Origin: Lycocorax pyrrhopterus obiensis | Lineage: Eukaryota; Chordata; Aves; Passeriformes; Paradisaeidae | NCBI GenBank assembly: GCA_014706295.1 | Contig: JACSVZ010000011.1 | Location: 8,911,163-8,975,162, forward strand | DNA: 64,000 nucleotides | Reading direction: 5' to 3' | Part shown: in pieces, positions 13,124 through 27,700 of the stretch | Layout of the letters: the number at the start of each line of letters is the position of its first letter | Numbering within the stretch: the stretch's first letter is position 1 | The notes under the pieces: generated by a model | What the model was told of the DNA's origin: nothing | Seen by the model: the letters and a program-made list of their open reading frames with translations, nothing else | Database searches by the model: none | Position numbers and translations under genes: made by a program

Positions 13124-16100
13124 TTATTGACAGAGATATAAATACTAGAAAGGAAAATAAAATCAGAAAAATTGTTCTCAGGAAGGCTGGAAAATCACAT
13201 CTGTTTCAAGTGTGGAACCTCTAATGGTCTAGTAGTTTTGTTTGTAATAGACTGCCCTTAATACATTGCTTATATTTTAATTGAAAAACAAAAGTGAGAT
13301 ATGCTGCCTTCTAAAGGAATGAGAAAAGTAATGATCTCTGCATGTGAGAGAAACAATTTTTCATCTGGATGACCAACACTGGTCACATTATTTTCTTGTG
13401 TTCCCCTATAAGTCTGCTTTCTGAGTCCTATATCCAGGCTAGAAGGAATCTTTATGTTTAAACCATCAGAGGTCTTCTGGTGCCTTTGACTTCTACATGT
13501 TACATCAATACTAATGGCTGCTGGGTCCTGATATAAGAAATCCCTAACGACTTCTAAAGATCAAACACAAAATTAAAACAACGCTTTTATCTGAAGTTCT
13601 GGCCATTATTTTCCCTTTCAAATTTTTTTTTCTAAAATTAGATGCTAACAACATATCTTGTTTTTAATAACAATATCCTGTGGAGTTTAAAGTAGTTTTT
13701 AAATCATAATATTTTCAGTTTACTGAAACATGTTTTTGGGAAAAAAAATCTTCTAAAATTCAAAATTATCTACAATTCTGAACAGAATAGTTTAAAATCT
13801 GGGGGAGAAATAAATATTCTATTGTGAACCTGCAAACTGGAGACAACTATGAAAGTTTAAAATGTTTCACAAAATAATTTTCATGTTTTTCAACCAGCTC
13901 TAGTTACACACTTATTACAGTAAAGCAGCTTTTAAAAAGCAGCTGTGTTTTCCACCAAGGGGTGACAGCATTTCATTGTGGGGATAATGTGTGTAAATGA
14001 TCCCTTCATTATATGGGGTCTGATCTTGCATTCCTTGTGCATCCTAAGTTCACACTGAAACTAACTGAGTGTTAACAACAGTATTCCAGACAAATTCTAA
14101 TGGGATAATTGTGTCATTATTGCTACCTAAATTTCCCTTGTTTCATTTGGATTCAGCATTTTCCTTTCTGCTATTGAGCCAAAGTCTTCAGAAGGAGTTT
14201 TGCCATATGAAGTTGCACAATTTTGGTTTGACTTGCTACGATTTTATGCACCTTGGTGCATTTTCCTGCTGAGGCAAGTGCCCTTCAGCAGCAGAGAAAC
14301 TTTCTCCCACGTTGCAGGATCTGGCAACTGTTCAAAAGCAAACTAACACTGTCCAAGATAGATCAGAAAATAAACATATCTGCTCAAATGGAAACACAAG
14401 AAGCCATTCAGGTTCTGGACTACTGTCACCCAACCTGGAACTCAGCTGGGATACTCGATCAACATAACTGCTCTCACAGAGACTACTTCAATGGTCAGTG
14501 GACATTTTGCATGGACACAGAAGCATAAACTCCAGTCTACAAGTTTATACAAAGCAAAGTAATTGCTGCAATCAAAAAAAATTATTTTCCTACCTCAAAG
14601 ATAATCTTAAAACCTGTAAGCCAAAGATAAAACATCCATATATTAGTAGGGCCTCCATACTCACAGTTTGAGGATGTCTTACAATGAAAACATGAAATTA
14701 TTTCAAATTAACAACCAAAAAAAAAAATCAAGGATTTGTGAGGGAAGGCAGATAAAAATGCAAATTTTAAAGACCAGAATGACCATAATTCTTGCTGAAG
14801 AGTAAGTTAAACACATGGGGAAAAATAAGAAAAAAATAAATAAAATACCCAGATTATTTCTTACAGAATCAATAATATAAAACATATCTCCATTATGCCC
14901 TGGTTTAATTGAAACTACATTTCTCCAATCCTTGCCAGAAAAACAGGAGAATACGGCTACAGAATTCATGTGCCCACTTTTTATCTGCATGACCTGCTTC
15001 AAGAGCTAAGCCAAGTTTCATTAAAAATTATTGGTCTCATAACTTTTTTTCTCTCTGCCAAAAGACTCCCATATGGCACCAATATCAAGATAAAATTGTG
15101 GCCGTGCAAAGTTTTTCCCACTCTTAATTTAAAAAAAAAAAAACTATAAAGTGATTTTATGGCAAAGTCAAAAAGTGTCAAGTATGATAAGATCTCACTT
15201 GATAAAACTCTTGGGCAGTTGTGCTAGTTTTGAAACGGGGTATTTTTATCTGAAAGATGGCACACAAGATGTTCTCAAGTCTTATGCACAGTACTGAACT
15301 ATAGCAGCTCAGTGGAATATTATCCACTCCTTACTGGGTGCTTTGCTAACACATATTGTGGTATTAAGGAATTCTTTTGTATTACTGTGGCATCTGCTAA
15401 AAATGTCAGATGTGATCACAGGCCTTGCAAAACAAGTATTTTAACAACCAAAACCTTATGATAGGTTATATTTCAGTGACTTGGAAACAACACTGCATTA
15501 TCTGAGAAAACAGCACAGATGTTGCTTAATAAACTGCTCAGTTTATGCATTGTATTAACCTCATGAAACATTTATGCAAATCTTGCATTAACAAAAGGTA
15601 AAAGAATCATTACAGGTTATGAAGAAAACAATGTGACAACCTTTGTTTTTACCTCCATGTTTTATGGGGGCATTTTAACTCTTAGGGGTTTCTGTTTAGG
15701 AAGACACAAGGGCATTATAGATTTTCATCTATTTTGTTTTCAGTTCTGCTATCATTCCTTCCAGCTGATTTCACATTTTATAATGCTAATAGTGGGTGTA
15801 TGGTTTTGAGTTTCTCTACTGTCAGCTGGTCAGTAGGTCTGGGGGATATATTTAATGGAATCTGACAGCTGATGGAACTGATCTCATTGAAAGGGGATTT
15901 GATATGTGGGATGAATGTGGTGACCCTCAATTCGACATATTAATGACCATTATTATTCAAACTCTTGCAGCCAATATAACTCTTTTTCTTGGACACAGCA
16001 GTACATGTGTCTAAAAGAAATGACTTATGGATGAGTTAGTCCATATACTAGTTTGAGTGTCATTTAGTTAGCATGTCAAAACAGATTAGCTATTTTACCT

Positions 16101-16827
16101 TGAGATAAAATTAAAGGAAAAGCCTTTGTGCTCTGTACACTTGTAAACAAAGCAATGATAAAAATGGGTAGTTTCACTGGACTGAGTCTGAAATCCAGCA
16201 AATACACGCACCTCCAACTGTGGGAAAAAGCGTTCTGCACTCTGGGCAACGGAAAATAAAACTCGGCAGTCGGATACTGCAGCTGCAACCAACAGGTCCT
16301 CCTCTGCTATAGGTCACCCAAAAAGTTATATGCACCCTTTGTGCACTAACAGCTTTTAGAAAAAGACAAATGTATCATCCTTACTTCACACAAATCAGAA
16401 TTTAGGTAACTAAACTGGCAGAACTTCACATTCTGCATTGACTTGTGACAAAATATTCATTGTTTCATTTATTCTCTGCTGGTAGGAGAAATTTGGCCCA
16501 ATCAAAGCTGTGCATGATGGGACAAATAATGCTACATTCAAAAAAATCCTGAGATTCCTGCCATCTTTTGGCAGAACAGAATCTGATCACAGATGCTTTA
16601 ACAGATGTGTAAAGGACACAAAAGAAAATCTTGAGATGTGAGCAAAAATTACAAGGAACCATTTGATTTTAAATTATGAGCTACTGCTACTTTTTCAGGT
16701 CACAAATATAAAACCTATTATTGATCTTGAGCATTGCCTCCTATTTTGAATGTCTTTTAAAGCCAAGGGCACTCTAATGCCATTTAATCAATAACTGCTT
16801 TCACATTTTTTAAGCAAATATGCAAAT

Positions 16828-19800
16828 TGTTTACAGATTTTAAAGGCTACAGATGTACACTGCCTGTTCTTTTCTACCATGTCTGAGGAGAGGTGATGTT
16901 CTACAATATTCAGCCAGGGTGCCTGCTGAGCTGGGCAGGACATTCAAAACCTTTGCAGCCTGTTTTACGGCCCTGGTGGTGCATGAATAATAAAAGCACA
17001 TTGCATTTCTCTCCTTTCCTGCTTTAACAAGCTCTCCAAAGGGGGAGACAGCTCTGAAAGGAACCAGATAAAATGAAGCCACCAAAATAATGCACTGAGA
17101 CTCTCGACCTACACATGTATGTACTGCAGCATATGAGGAATGCATCAATAACCTTAAAGTTATTAAGGAAACCATCTGAGAAGGAGGATGTAATTAGATC
17201 ACAGCAGTGAGATTCACATTTGGTTTCCATATTTTTGAGGATTCAGTCAACATTTAGGATATCTCAATTAATGTATGGTTTGAAAGGCTCAACCATATGA
17301 TGACACTCTATTACTCATTCATCTAGCCAAATATGTTAAAAGTACTTGAAAAGTCAGTTCTTTAATCTTTTATGAATTGCCTTTATCTGAACATTGTCAC
17401 CACATGGGCAAGGGCATCGTGTATCGTGACCAGCTTATGTTTACTTTCTTGCTCATCAGCTATTGATGGAAATTCTAGCTAGGATTGTTTCTCAAACTTA
17501 ATATCTACGCTTTCAGGACAAAAGGGAAGTTGAAGTAAAGGTACACTTACAAACTCACAAGGAACATGAACACAAACACAATCAAGATACTGTTAATAAG
17601 AGAAAGCGCTTATCGCACATGTGAATTTTGTTTGAAAATTTAGACCCTTAATCCTCTAATGCACGCTCAGTTTTCAGATCCTTCCTGCAGAGTCGTCTCA
17701 CTGTCCACAAGCTGAGCTTGCCTTATGGGTACTCTATTTTTTAATCATTATGTTTTACTTTGGAAAGAGCATCTCACTTCAAGATAAAAGCATCTGCAAT
17801 AGGTTCTCTGCAGAAAAGAAAAAAAAATGTTGATTCCCTATCTTTGAATCCTCAAACTTGTTTATAGCCCTATTTCAAATATTGATTATTAGTTCTGGCT
17901 GATAATAACCACTGTCCTACTGCCAGTACTTCATTACTGATCTTTCATTCCATTTCCTTTCTTTCTGATTGCTCCTACACAAGAACAATTTCGTCTGACC
18001 ACTGGAAGTCACTATAACTGCAGGTATTTACATAAGTGCATCCCTACATTACATACACAAAACCGGCACAACAACAACAAAAAAGGATAAAACACATTAA
18101 TGTCCTTCTTATAATTTTAACAAGGCCAAGCCTTTCTGCACATATACTGTCAGACAGAGAAATTTGGACCAGAAATCAACAACCATCCCACTTTATTTTA
18201 AGGGAAACTAATATAAAATAAACCAGAGGAGACAGAAAGAACCATTGTTTAGCTGTTTTTGTTCTACTTCATGTAAAATGAATATAACACTCTGCAGACT
18301 TTAGGGCCCTGAGTGCTACATAATCCCACATATTGGCTTGCTGAACCTGAGCCACAGCTGTTCTGATAACAGAGCCTTTGAAACTGCTACAACTTTGAAT
18401 AAAAGCAATGTTTGCAGTAATGATGTTACATGGATGGTAGATTAATCATTGCCACACATATTTCTCAAGGTCTTTTTGTGTTGCTGTTAAATAAATGAGT
18501 GTTGAGCACTCTGAACACCTGAAACTTCACTCTTTGCACATTTTCAGAATGGTCAAATGAAATGAGGGAATCCCATCACCTATTAGAAAGGGTGGGACTT
18601 TACATGCCTTAAACATGGTAATATTTATTATCAAATCCTGTGAGAAAAGCTGGATCCAAGTCCCTTGTTCCATCATTACATGAAGAAGAAAAACTCTACA
18701 AGCCAAGATTGTAACTGACAAAACAGAACAGGGTTCACAAAATACAATTTATTAATTGGATATGATCATAAGCTATTAAAAATGAAACATTTCTGAGTAC
18801 ACATAAATCCAGCTGTATGACTTTTATAAGAAATGTAGGCATCCTGAAAGAGAAAATTCAGGTAAAATACAAATAAGTCCTCTTTTAATCTAAATCACAT
18901 TCTTTTAATTAAAAAAATGAAAAATATTAGAGCTCACTTATGTACAGCTTGAGATCAAATTTATTTATACTACAAATGAAATTTTTCTATTGCTCTCCTT
19001 AGTAATCTCAGTATGAACTTTATAGTGTAATACCAAATCATTCTACCTTTCAATGACATCCACAGGTCTAACCTAACACTATTTCACAAAAGAAAGGAAA
19101 ATCATGGTGCCTGCCTCCTTCTCAAATTAGTGAAACATGTTTGCTCCATTCCAGGCTGGGGACTGGCTGCATTTCTATGTGAGAAGGTGACAAAGCAGTT
19201 GGATTTTCCCTGCACCTCTGGAATGGCTGGGCTTAATAAGCACAGCAATGCTGCTGCACTAATTTCCCTCTGCATCATTCTTAAAGCAGTTAATTGTTCC
19301 TTCTTCAGTGTTCAGGCTACAATTTCTGCAGAGAACTTTTCAGAGCAACCTTGAAGTTCAAATAAACTCACTGAAACTGGGAGGCTCAGCCAGAGACAAA
19401 CAAAATTCCACCTACTTTGTGTCAAGAGCTTCCTATTGTTTAATTCTAGGCCTTCAAAGGCACCAAGCCAATGAAACATTAACACTAGACACACCATGGC
19501 TTAGATTTATTCCATCTGAACACCCCTTAAAATATCTGCTATAATTTATTCATATTTTGTAGCTTATTAGTTAATTTCTGTCCCTTGAGCAAGCATTTAG
19601 AAGTACAATAAAAATAAGAACAGTATTAGTGGTTTCTGTCTGTTATAGAATTGCCAAGGCAAAACTATCCAGGACTGAAATAATTTGTTCATATTCCTGT
19701 TGATGCATCACATACGGTGGTCAAATTCTAAGTTATGAGGAAAATTTTATTCTTATTTAAATCCAAGCTGCAGGGCTGTATCCAGTAGCAGCAGACACTA

Positions 19801-21996
19801 CACAAGACATTGCTGAAACCGCCTGGTTAAGTCAAGATTTTTATTATGTGACAGTATTGACTGAAGAAAACAGCAAACCAACTCTGGTGTAAATCAATGA
19901 GCTTTTGCTAGGCTTTCACAAAATAAAAGACCTGCTGGATTCAAAAGTAAAATAATCAATTTTCTTCTACTGAACAGGTTGAACATTGCAAGGAACAACT
20001 CCACAACCATCCACAGCAATAATAATTTAAAGGTACTAAAAAAGAGCCAGGTTTTATTATCAGACCTGAAATATTTAGGTTTTGAAAATATAAACACTGA
20101 TGAGATGCAAAAAAACGTGAGGTCCTGATAAATTATCTACTTCAGCAACAGACAAAGCTATCTGGAAGAAAATTTCAACAGAAAAAATCACTCTGTGAAG
20201 AGCCCATAAGAGCAGAAGTAAATGGTTGAGATTATACACATAGTACTTTTGATCATCTGTGGATTTTTGATGGGCAAATATGTTTTGTTTATGAAAGGGG
20301 AAAATAAATCACTTGGGAAAAAAAAGTACTGGTAGATACTGGAGGAAACAGATACCGATTCTGACCACATAATGAAGATACCTGGCCTTTTTACCATCTG
20401 ATTGAGAAGACTGAATAAAGTTAAATCTTTTACTAAGATTTATAACAAATTTCCTTCTCCCTCTCTGTCTATATTAATTTGTTATAGAAATTTCATCTAC
20501 AAAAGTGTAATTTTACAGACTTATTTTCCCTTAAAGCTTGGTTTGGGGATTACAGAGAATACACTTTCAATTATCCAAACAGTTGTAATCTTCAAGAACT
20601 CTTTGCAGCAAATAGTGGTAGTGCTCTCAGGAATAGCAGCTACAGATAATTTTACTTCCTGTTGTTAAAACATCTGGAATTACACCTGTGGTCCTGGCAG
20701 AGGACTACATATGTGGTGTCAAGGAAATTTAAGGATTCATGGATCCAGAAATGAGCTGGATAAACTTATGAGAAAGAGGATTGACCAAATTAATACATTA
20801 AAAAAAAAAAAATCACAACTAGTTTTTACTAGGTATTACCTTCAGACACTCCTCAAATGAGGTTTATTTCAGTTAAATGAGGCTTAGCAAGGTTTTAAAA
20901 TGCATTTTACCCTATCAAAACTAACCAGAATATCTTCTCTTGACAAATAGCTTCTGAAAGGCACCAAACCTCACATAATTATAGGCTAAAAAAACCACTA
21001 AAAATAGACTCTGTACCACACACATGCAGCATAACAGCTTGATTTCATCATAACACTTAAATGCAATATTTTCCTGCACAGTATTATATTAATATGATAA
21101 AGTGCAGCCAGCCAAAAAATAGCTGAAGAGCTGCAAAGTGATTTCAGAAATTGAAAAGCAATTTCAAATGTTTGGTAAGCATTAACTTGCTCACTGTGCC
21201 CTATCAAAACCAGCTGCTAGACCATAATTCTAACCTTTTCCCTTTCAAAAATGTAGGGCCTTAAAATACTCTATATTAATGACAAATGAATATGGTAATT
21301 GAAAGAGTAAATATAATTTTAAAAGAAAGTTCCCACCATCAGAATCTTCCTCCTTTTACACTGGCCTTTTTTACTAAAGGAACAATATGAAAAACTGTTC
21401 CTACGTCAGACACTTACTTATCTGTGCTGGCAGCCTATAGATTTAATGAAATTTTAAAGCATTCATCTGCACCTCGTGGTCAGTGATCTCACTGAGCATT
21501 CACTTGATACAGCTCTGGCTGATGGGAGCAGGGATGCTAAGAGATACAGGCATGTTCAGAAAACACAGTGCCTGAAATGGGTTCTACAACTGAACGGCAA
21601 GTGAAAAGATCCCATGTCTCACTCACATTAAGATGCCTTCCTACAGTCCTGCATTAGGCCTTAATGTGAAAATGGGATTCGTTTTCAGAAGCTCTCCCTC
21701 ATCTCAAGTAGCTCCCTTGGGTTCAGACAAGCGGGTCAGAGCAGCAAGGAGCCGCTGCCGCTCCCTGTTTACACAGCCAGCCTCCAGCAGCCAGTGGCAG
21801 AGTGCAGGGTGGGCTCCACACACCCCAGCCCGAGGCATTCTGTGAGCGTGCCTTTTGCCTCTCTAGCAGCTACTTCTACAGCCAGCTGCAGGACTGGGGT
21901 AGAACAGGATACTGTTGGAGGTACATCCCTACAAAGAAAAGATTCCACATATTTACTTGGAATATACTTCAGCATCTGTTTCACAAGCAGAGTTCC
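16828..21996. other. Intergenic, no gene seen
   Basis: AT-rich sequence with scattered short frames and no recognised repeat. The GC rise at about 21,725-21,900 just before the CR1 fragment holds no feature I can name. Confidence 0.65.
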
Positions 21997-22241
21997 TGAT
22001 GAAGAGTTCCTCTCCAGCTTCTCTGTACCCCCCTTCAGATACTGTGCCAGGGACCATGCTCTGGAACAGGTTTTCCAGAGACGGTGTGGAGTGTCCCTCC
22101 CTGGAGAGATTCCAGAACTCTGGAACTCCATCCTGTGCCATGTGCTCTGGGATGACCCTGCTTGAGTAGGGAGGTGAAATGACCCACATGACCCACGGTG
22201 GTCCCTTCCAGCCTGACCCATCCTGCGATTCTGTGATTTCT
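21997..22241 (+). mobile_element. CR1 LINE, 5'-truncated 3' fragment
   Basis: The sequence follows the CR1 3' region: CTCTGGAACAGGTTTTCCAG, then a GTGTGGAGTGTCCCTCCCTG block, then TGACCCTGCTTGAGTAGGG, then TGGTCCCTTCCAGCCTGACC, and it ends in the short ATTCTGTGAT tail. CR1 elements in birds are nearly always 5'-truncated and lack a poly(A) tail, as here. No reverse transcriptase coding remains. The open frames on both strands across this interval (for example 21,769-22,314) are by-products of the repeat. The 5' boundary is approximate. Confidence 0.85.
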
Positions 22242-24070
22242 CTCCTTTATCTCCCAGATCTCTCACTAGCACTCCCTGCAGCAGTGGGACAGAGCGGGAA
22301 GCAGAAGTAGCCACTTAGCCTGTACAAACTCACTGCAGCACTAGCACGTAATTACAGGCTCACTAAAGCACTTCAACATGTCTGTCCAGTAGAAATGAAC
22401 TGTAAGAAAATGAAGCTGACATTGCTTGTAAATTTGCAAACTTCACTACCAAAGATCTCAGCACTTAACAGCTTTATGCACTGCAATCTTAAAGAATAAT
22501 TAATTCCATAGATAAATAGACAAGAAAATTTTAAAATTACAAAGGTTGGAAGTAAAAAAACGAGAAATTTTGTATTGTGCAAAGTTAGCATTGTGTTAAA
22601 GAACAACTACTCTTACACTATTCTAGGTGGGACTTACCCCACTGTCATTATGAGAAAACAGAAAACTTTCTATGTAACACTCATAAAAACTAAATAAAAT
22701 AAAAGTAATAAAGATCAAGAGGATCATATTAATCATCTTGTATAACCTCCTACAAAAGAAGCCTTAACTTGGCTCAAGAGTGTGAATCACGCCCATTCAC
22801 CACTTTTGAAGCAATCACAGGACAGGCTTAGAGATGAAAAATGGGATAAAACTAAACACAGACATGCTCCAGGAATGCACCCAATGGGCTTCAGCCACTA
22901 CTGGGTATCCATTCCAAGCAATCAAGGAGCCACAGGATGAAACAATCCCAAGTTACAAGGATAACATCAGTGCCAACTGTTTGGTTTTGTCCCACAGATC
23001 CACTTCTCTCGAGTCACATCCTTTATGCATACAGACAAAGCATGGCAACAGCACACAATAATTCTTTTTCCAAATACCTTTGTCAAGATACCTGCCACCA
23101 TAAGTATTTTTTAGAAGTTGTTCCAAGCATGGGCAAAGAACGGCATAAAGAACTGATATTTAATTTCATCAAGTTAATATTTAATTGTCGAGAAGTTTTT
23201 CTTAAAATTATTAAGGTGTATAAATCTATATGACAAGTTAATACCCTACAATTGTGTCCTATAGGTGAGAACAAAAGAAAATTTATTATTGCATTTAATT
23301 TATCAAAAGTTTAATAAGAATATCATTACTTAATCCTCCCTGCCTTATAACTATAAACAATACCCAACTTCCTTGAACTTAATTCATGTTGTAATAAGAC
23401 CAAAACCAAGGGCATAACTTCAAGAAAAAAAACTAATTCTTTTCCAGAATTGCCTAATGGAGTGTGAAAAACCTCTTGAAGTCTACAAAGGCTAGAAACA
23501 TGAGTAATAGCTACATGTGCAAGTTTTGAGCAAGCATGGGATGCTTCAGGTTTTCTTGGGACATATTCACATCTCTCCTTTAAGTCACACAATTACTTAA
23601 GAGCAGTATCTCCAAGCAGGGTACCCTCAAAATTCAGTAACACAAAACAAAACAGCTTCTCGGATTTGTAGCTGCTTCAAAAGTGACAATACAAGCATTT
23701 GGAATGGAGGAAAGGAAGAAAACACCTTCAGCTGCGATGTCTTGTTATCCAAAAACTTTTACACAAAAGCGGGGAGGGGGATTTTGCTAGGCATAATTTA
23801 TCACTAATTCTGAGACAAAGAATAATAATACATGCATCATTTTCTCCAAGAAACCATGAAAAACTTACTTTCTTAAATTAACAATATACCCACACCTGCT
23901 TTACGGCTTTCACATGACTGTAGCTTAAATGTATTTCACACTTACTGGTCTATTTTTGCAAACATATTGCAACCTCACTTTTGAAACACCTCAGTTTTAC
24001 TTTAGAAACACACACACATGGCAGTCAGACTAGCACAGGTGAGGCAGCATAAAAGCAAAACAGAGACTCT

Positions 24071-24122
24071 GTGTCTGTGTGCATGTATGTATTTTTTATG
24101 TATACATGTATATATATATATA
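24071..24122 (+). repeat. TG/TA alternating microsatellite
   Basis: TGTG/TGCATG passes into TATG and then a (TA)n run of about 12 bases. Such purine-pyrimidine alternation is slippage-prone. An (AC)n stretch sits just upstream near 24,008. Confidence 0.8.
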
Positions 24123-24303
24123 AACGCTATGGTGGTACAAAAGCTTTGGATGCTAGTTTCGTGATTTGATTCCCCATCAAATCAGTCAAAGAATTAAGAT
24201 GAGTTCCACTTCTCTTGATGATTGTGTGCAAATCCCTGAAATATTCAGACGTTAAACACGCATAGAAATATGTAGCACAGCTTTACTATTATCATAAAAA
24301 GCA

Positions 24304-24319
24304 GAGATAGATAGATAGA
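24304..24319 (+). repeat. Short (GATA)n tract
   Basis: About four tandem GATA-type units. Confidence 0.7.
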
Positions 24320-24720
24320 CTGTTTTTTAAGGGGAAGTTATAAAAACTAAACACATTTTTGTTCCATTTCGTAGCTCTGTTTTCACATATCCCAGCACAG
24401 TGCTTGCTGTGGAACTCGGGGAAAACTGTTCCCTGTGTCTAAACCAACTTCTCCAGCTTCTCTCACAGGGCTTCCCAGTCAAAAAAACAGATCTGGGGCC
24501 AATTTACATGTGTGGGTTTTTTGAGTATAACTGCTGTTATCGAGAGCTATCAGTCTAACAGAAATAATTTACAAAGTTTTCTAACTTGGGAAACAAAGAT
24601 CTCATAACATCCTCTAACAGCCACAAAAGAACTGAAGCAAAACAACAGTAGGGATTTGTGCTGTTTAAAAATAGCAAGTCTAGCAATTGCTGAACTCTCC
24701 TCATTTATTTTAAATTCAGT

Positions 24721-24760
24721 GAGTATTAATCAGTATCTTGGAGCATTAATCAGTATTAAT
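24721..24760 (+). repeat. 20-bp imperfect tandem duplication
   Basis: ATTAATCAGTAT occurs at 24,725-24,736 and again at 24,745-24,756, each preceded by GAG(T/C). It is AT-rich and homeodomain-site-like, with no further evidence. Confidence 0.6.
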
Positions 24761-27700
24761 TAAAACAGATTTCATTTCACCTTTAAATTTGTAAAAATCA
24801 ACATGCAATTGATCCAAAATAATTTTTTAACACAGTACCTACTGTGACATTCTTACTGTTTTCTGGAAGAGAAAGGAAACTGAAGTGAAAGCTTTCTGAA
24901 TTCTTATATTTTACAGAGCCACATTTGAAAAAAGCCTTCAAACAGGAAACATGTCCATGGTAGCAAATATCCGAAACTTGCATTGAATGGACTAAGAGAT
25001 GAAAGAATTCACTTCTATCCCTCAGTAACAGAGTTAGCACTGGTAAAAGCAGAGTAAATTCCAAGAACTCCCTATTACTCTCACTGAGACAAAGCTTTCA
25101 TTTCCCTTTTACTTCCATGTTGGTGATTAAATAATTTTGAGTTTTCTCAGCTCATATCCCAAGCCTTTTCCCTAGTTAAGTACAGACCAAATAGCATCTT
25201 GCAAATAATTTCTTTTGTGGCCAGGCCTAAACCACACCCTGTTGTACACTAATCTGCTCTTGGTGAAAATTCTGGGAATGCAGACTTTCTTATATATGGA
25301 TTCCTGCCCTCAGCTCAGCCCAGCACAAGGTATGGTCAAAAAGGTAATGAGAAAGGAACACTCACTAAAACCTCAAAATTGGGAAGTATAATATCTGCCA
25401 TGGCAGGTCATTTCTTTACCTAAGAAGTAAAGAATCTTATATTTGTCAGATTTTAGTGAAAGAAAAAAATAATTTAATAGAGATTTAGGATAAAGAACAT
25501 AGTGCCAAAAATGTCCTATATGAAGAAGTTAGTTTACACAAGACCTTTCTTGTTAGAAACTAAAGCCTGTGATATACAACAGCCAATTGTTTTAAAACAA
25601 TTTTTCTCATCAATTCTGTTTCCTAAATTATTATCCATTAAATTTAGTCCCTGAGTAACAAATGTTTTGAACCTTGAAGAGCTCCTTGGCTCAAGAAATT
25701 TAAATAAGTGTGTGTGGCAAATATCCATACTGCCAGAAGCAGCAGGAGGAAGCCATTACTGTTACTTACATAATCTATTCTCACTGAGAATGTTGCCCAA
25801 TATAATTTACAAAATTTCAGTTGGAAATGCATCAACAGCTGAAAAGCAAGCAGCTTCTAAGGGATAAATAGGAAAAAAAAAATTAAAAAGCTTGCTTCCA
25901 AGCTTCAAATGTTATTGAATGTCAGCTGCAATCCCTGCAGTCAGCAGTCTATAACCTTGTAAAGTCCAAAGAACACTTTAATTTTAATGTGCAGATTTCA
26001 TCTGATTTTGGTTTAAGAAACTTTTTATGGATTCTGTTCAAATAAAGCGACAACTGGTTCAAATAGCAAAGTATCTTTCTCCATGAATGAAGAACACAAA
26101 GTGCATGAACTTTTCACACAAATGTCTGATGAGTTCATGCACACATCTATGTACACACCAGCATAAAATGCCATTTCCAGGCTGCATTTTATTTGGTAGT
26201 GAAACAGCTTCACTGCTCGTAGCACAGTGCTCTCAAATGCTTAGTTAAACTTTTTCATTGTTTCAAAATCTTTAATAGCCATTTGTGTTCTTTACATTTT
26301 AAAACAATGAAAGGGATAGAATGCATTTTCTCAGTACAAACACAATGTGCCCCCAACTCTTTTGTAAGTAGATCTCTCTTCTCTTTCAATTCCTATTTTA
26401 ATTTTTATTGAAAATTCTTTTGACACAAAAGGTCTGTACTCAGAGAGAATAAATGCCTCAGTCTGCCTTCTCACAAAAAACCTTCAAGAGGGCACTAGAA
26501 TCAAGAAACACTTCAAGGTGGATCTCATGAGGTTTCCTACTGATCTCACCCTTTCTCAGCCCTAACCTCACCCTACAAAAAGCAGTTAGTGGAGGCTGCT
26601 GCTTGCCAACTCACCTGTCTAGGAAAGCCAAGAGGCTGGACATTTTCTCAGCCCCCCAAGCTCATCAGTCTTTTTCTTTATCCAGAAGGATTCTAGCACA
26701 CAGCAACCTGCTCTGACATGAGAATAAGCCCTGTGTCCTGCAAGGTACGTTTCCTTGTTACGTGTTATCCTTACAGTCTCTGTGCCGTTGGATCCCCTTG
26801 GTGTAACCTCAGGAAAGAAAGGGAATGCACTGTTTCATAAACCTGCAAAATATGGAACCCAGTGGGCACCCCTGGTCTGCCAGGCCAGTGTCCTGCCAGC
26901 TGATGATATTGTATGTCACTGCATGGTACATCTGGTCCTGTATGTAACAGCAGAATGAGACACCCATTACTGACACCAGACTAACATCATGAGAGATGTA
27001 TACAGGGCATGGTAAAGAGCCCACCCAGCTATCACAGATAGCAGAACAAGTTTCCCCACATCAGCCTGGCTATTTGCTGCTGTCTTTTCAGCTTGTCATA
27101 CCTGCTCAGTTCCGTGCCAGCTGATGTGTACCCCACCAGCTCTGGCTCACACTAAGAATCTGTTTTCACATTCTAGGAAACGGAAGAGCAACTCCCTTAA
27201 TACGGAACAGCTACTACTCTTAAATGTGCCTGTCTGTCATCTGAGTCAGAAATTCAGGGCTACAGAGGATGCAAAGATTCTGCATTTTATCTCTAGATTT
27301 GAGTTTGTTGCACCAGCACTACACATTGTGCACTACAAATCAAAATCACAGTATCACCCATAGCGTACACATTAAATAAAAGACCTTTAATGAAGACCTG
27401 CTATTATACTAGAGCAGTCTATGCTTTATTTGAGATAATGTTATTTTGCTCTTTCAGCTGTTTTCATTTATGTTGCTCCTTCTTTTGCATGTTCTAACTC
27501 TCCTGTGTGAAAAGAGCTCCTTCCTTATGTCACACCTGTTTGTTTAATGTACTGGCTGGTAATCTTCACAATGCTGTGATTGCCTCCTCTTGGTGATACA
27601 CACAACAATCCATCCTTTCCTGACAGGTTAAAGCAATCATACACAGGGGTGCAACAAATGAACAGATCTGGAGATGACAGAAATTGTACTGTAAGCTGGC

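Larger units (their letters stand above)
10366..16827. promoter_or_regulatory. Candidate regulatory region: cluster of octamer (ATGCAAAT) sites
   Basis: Six exact ATGCAAAT octamers lie on the plus strand at 10,366, 10,702, 11,245, 14,758, 15,574 and 16,820. POU-family factors bind this motif. The octamers are set in AT-rich sequence with TAAT-type homeodomain cores, for example CCATTTAATCAATAACTGC just before the site at 16,820. Position in the desert flanking a developmental regulator suits enhancer DNA. No conservation or chromatin evidence is available from sequence alone. Confidence 0.35.

Noticed and set aside
21769..22314. 181-codon minus-strand frame and overlapping plus-strand frames
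   Set aside because: They lie across the CR1 3' fragment. The CR1 3' region is GC-rich and open by chance, and the minus frame is antisense to the element.
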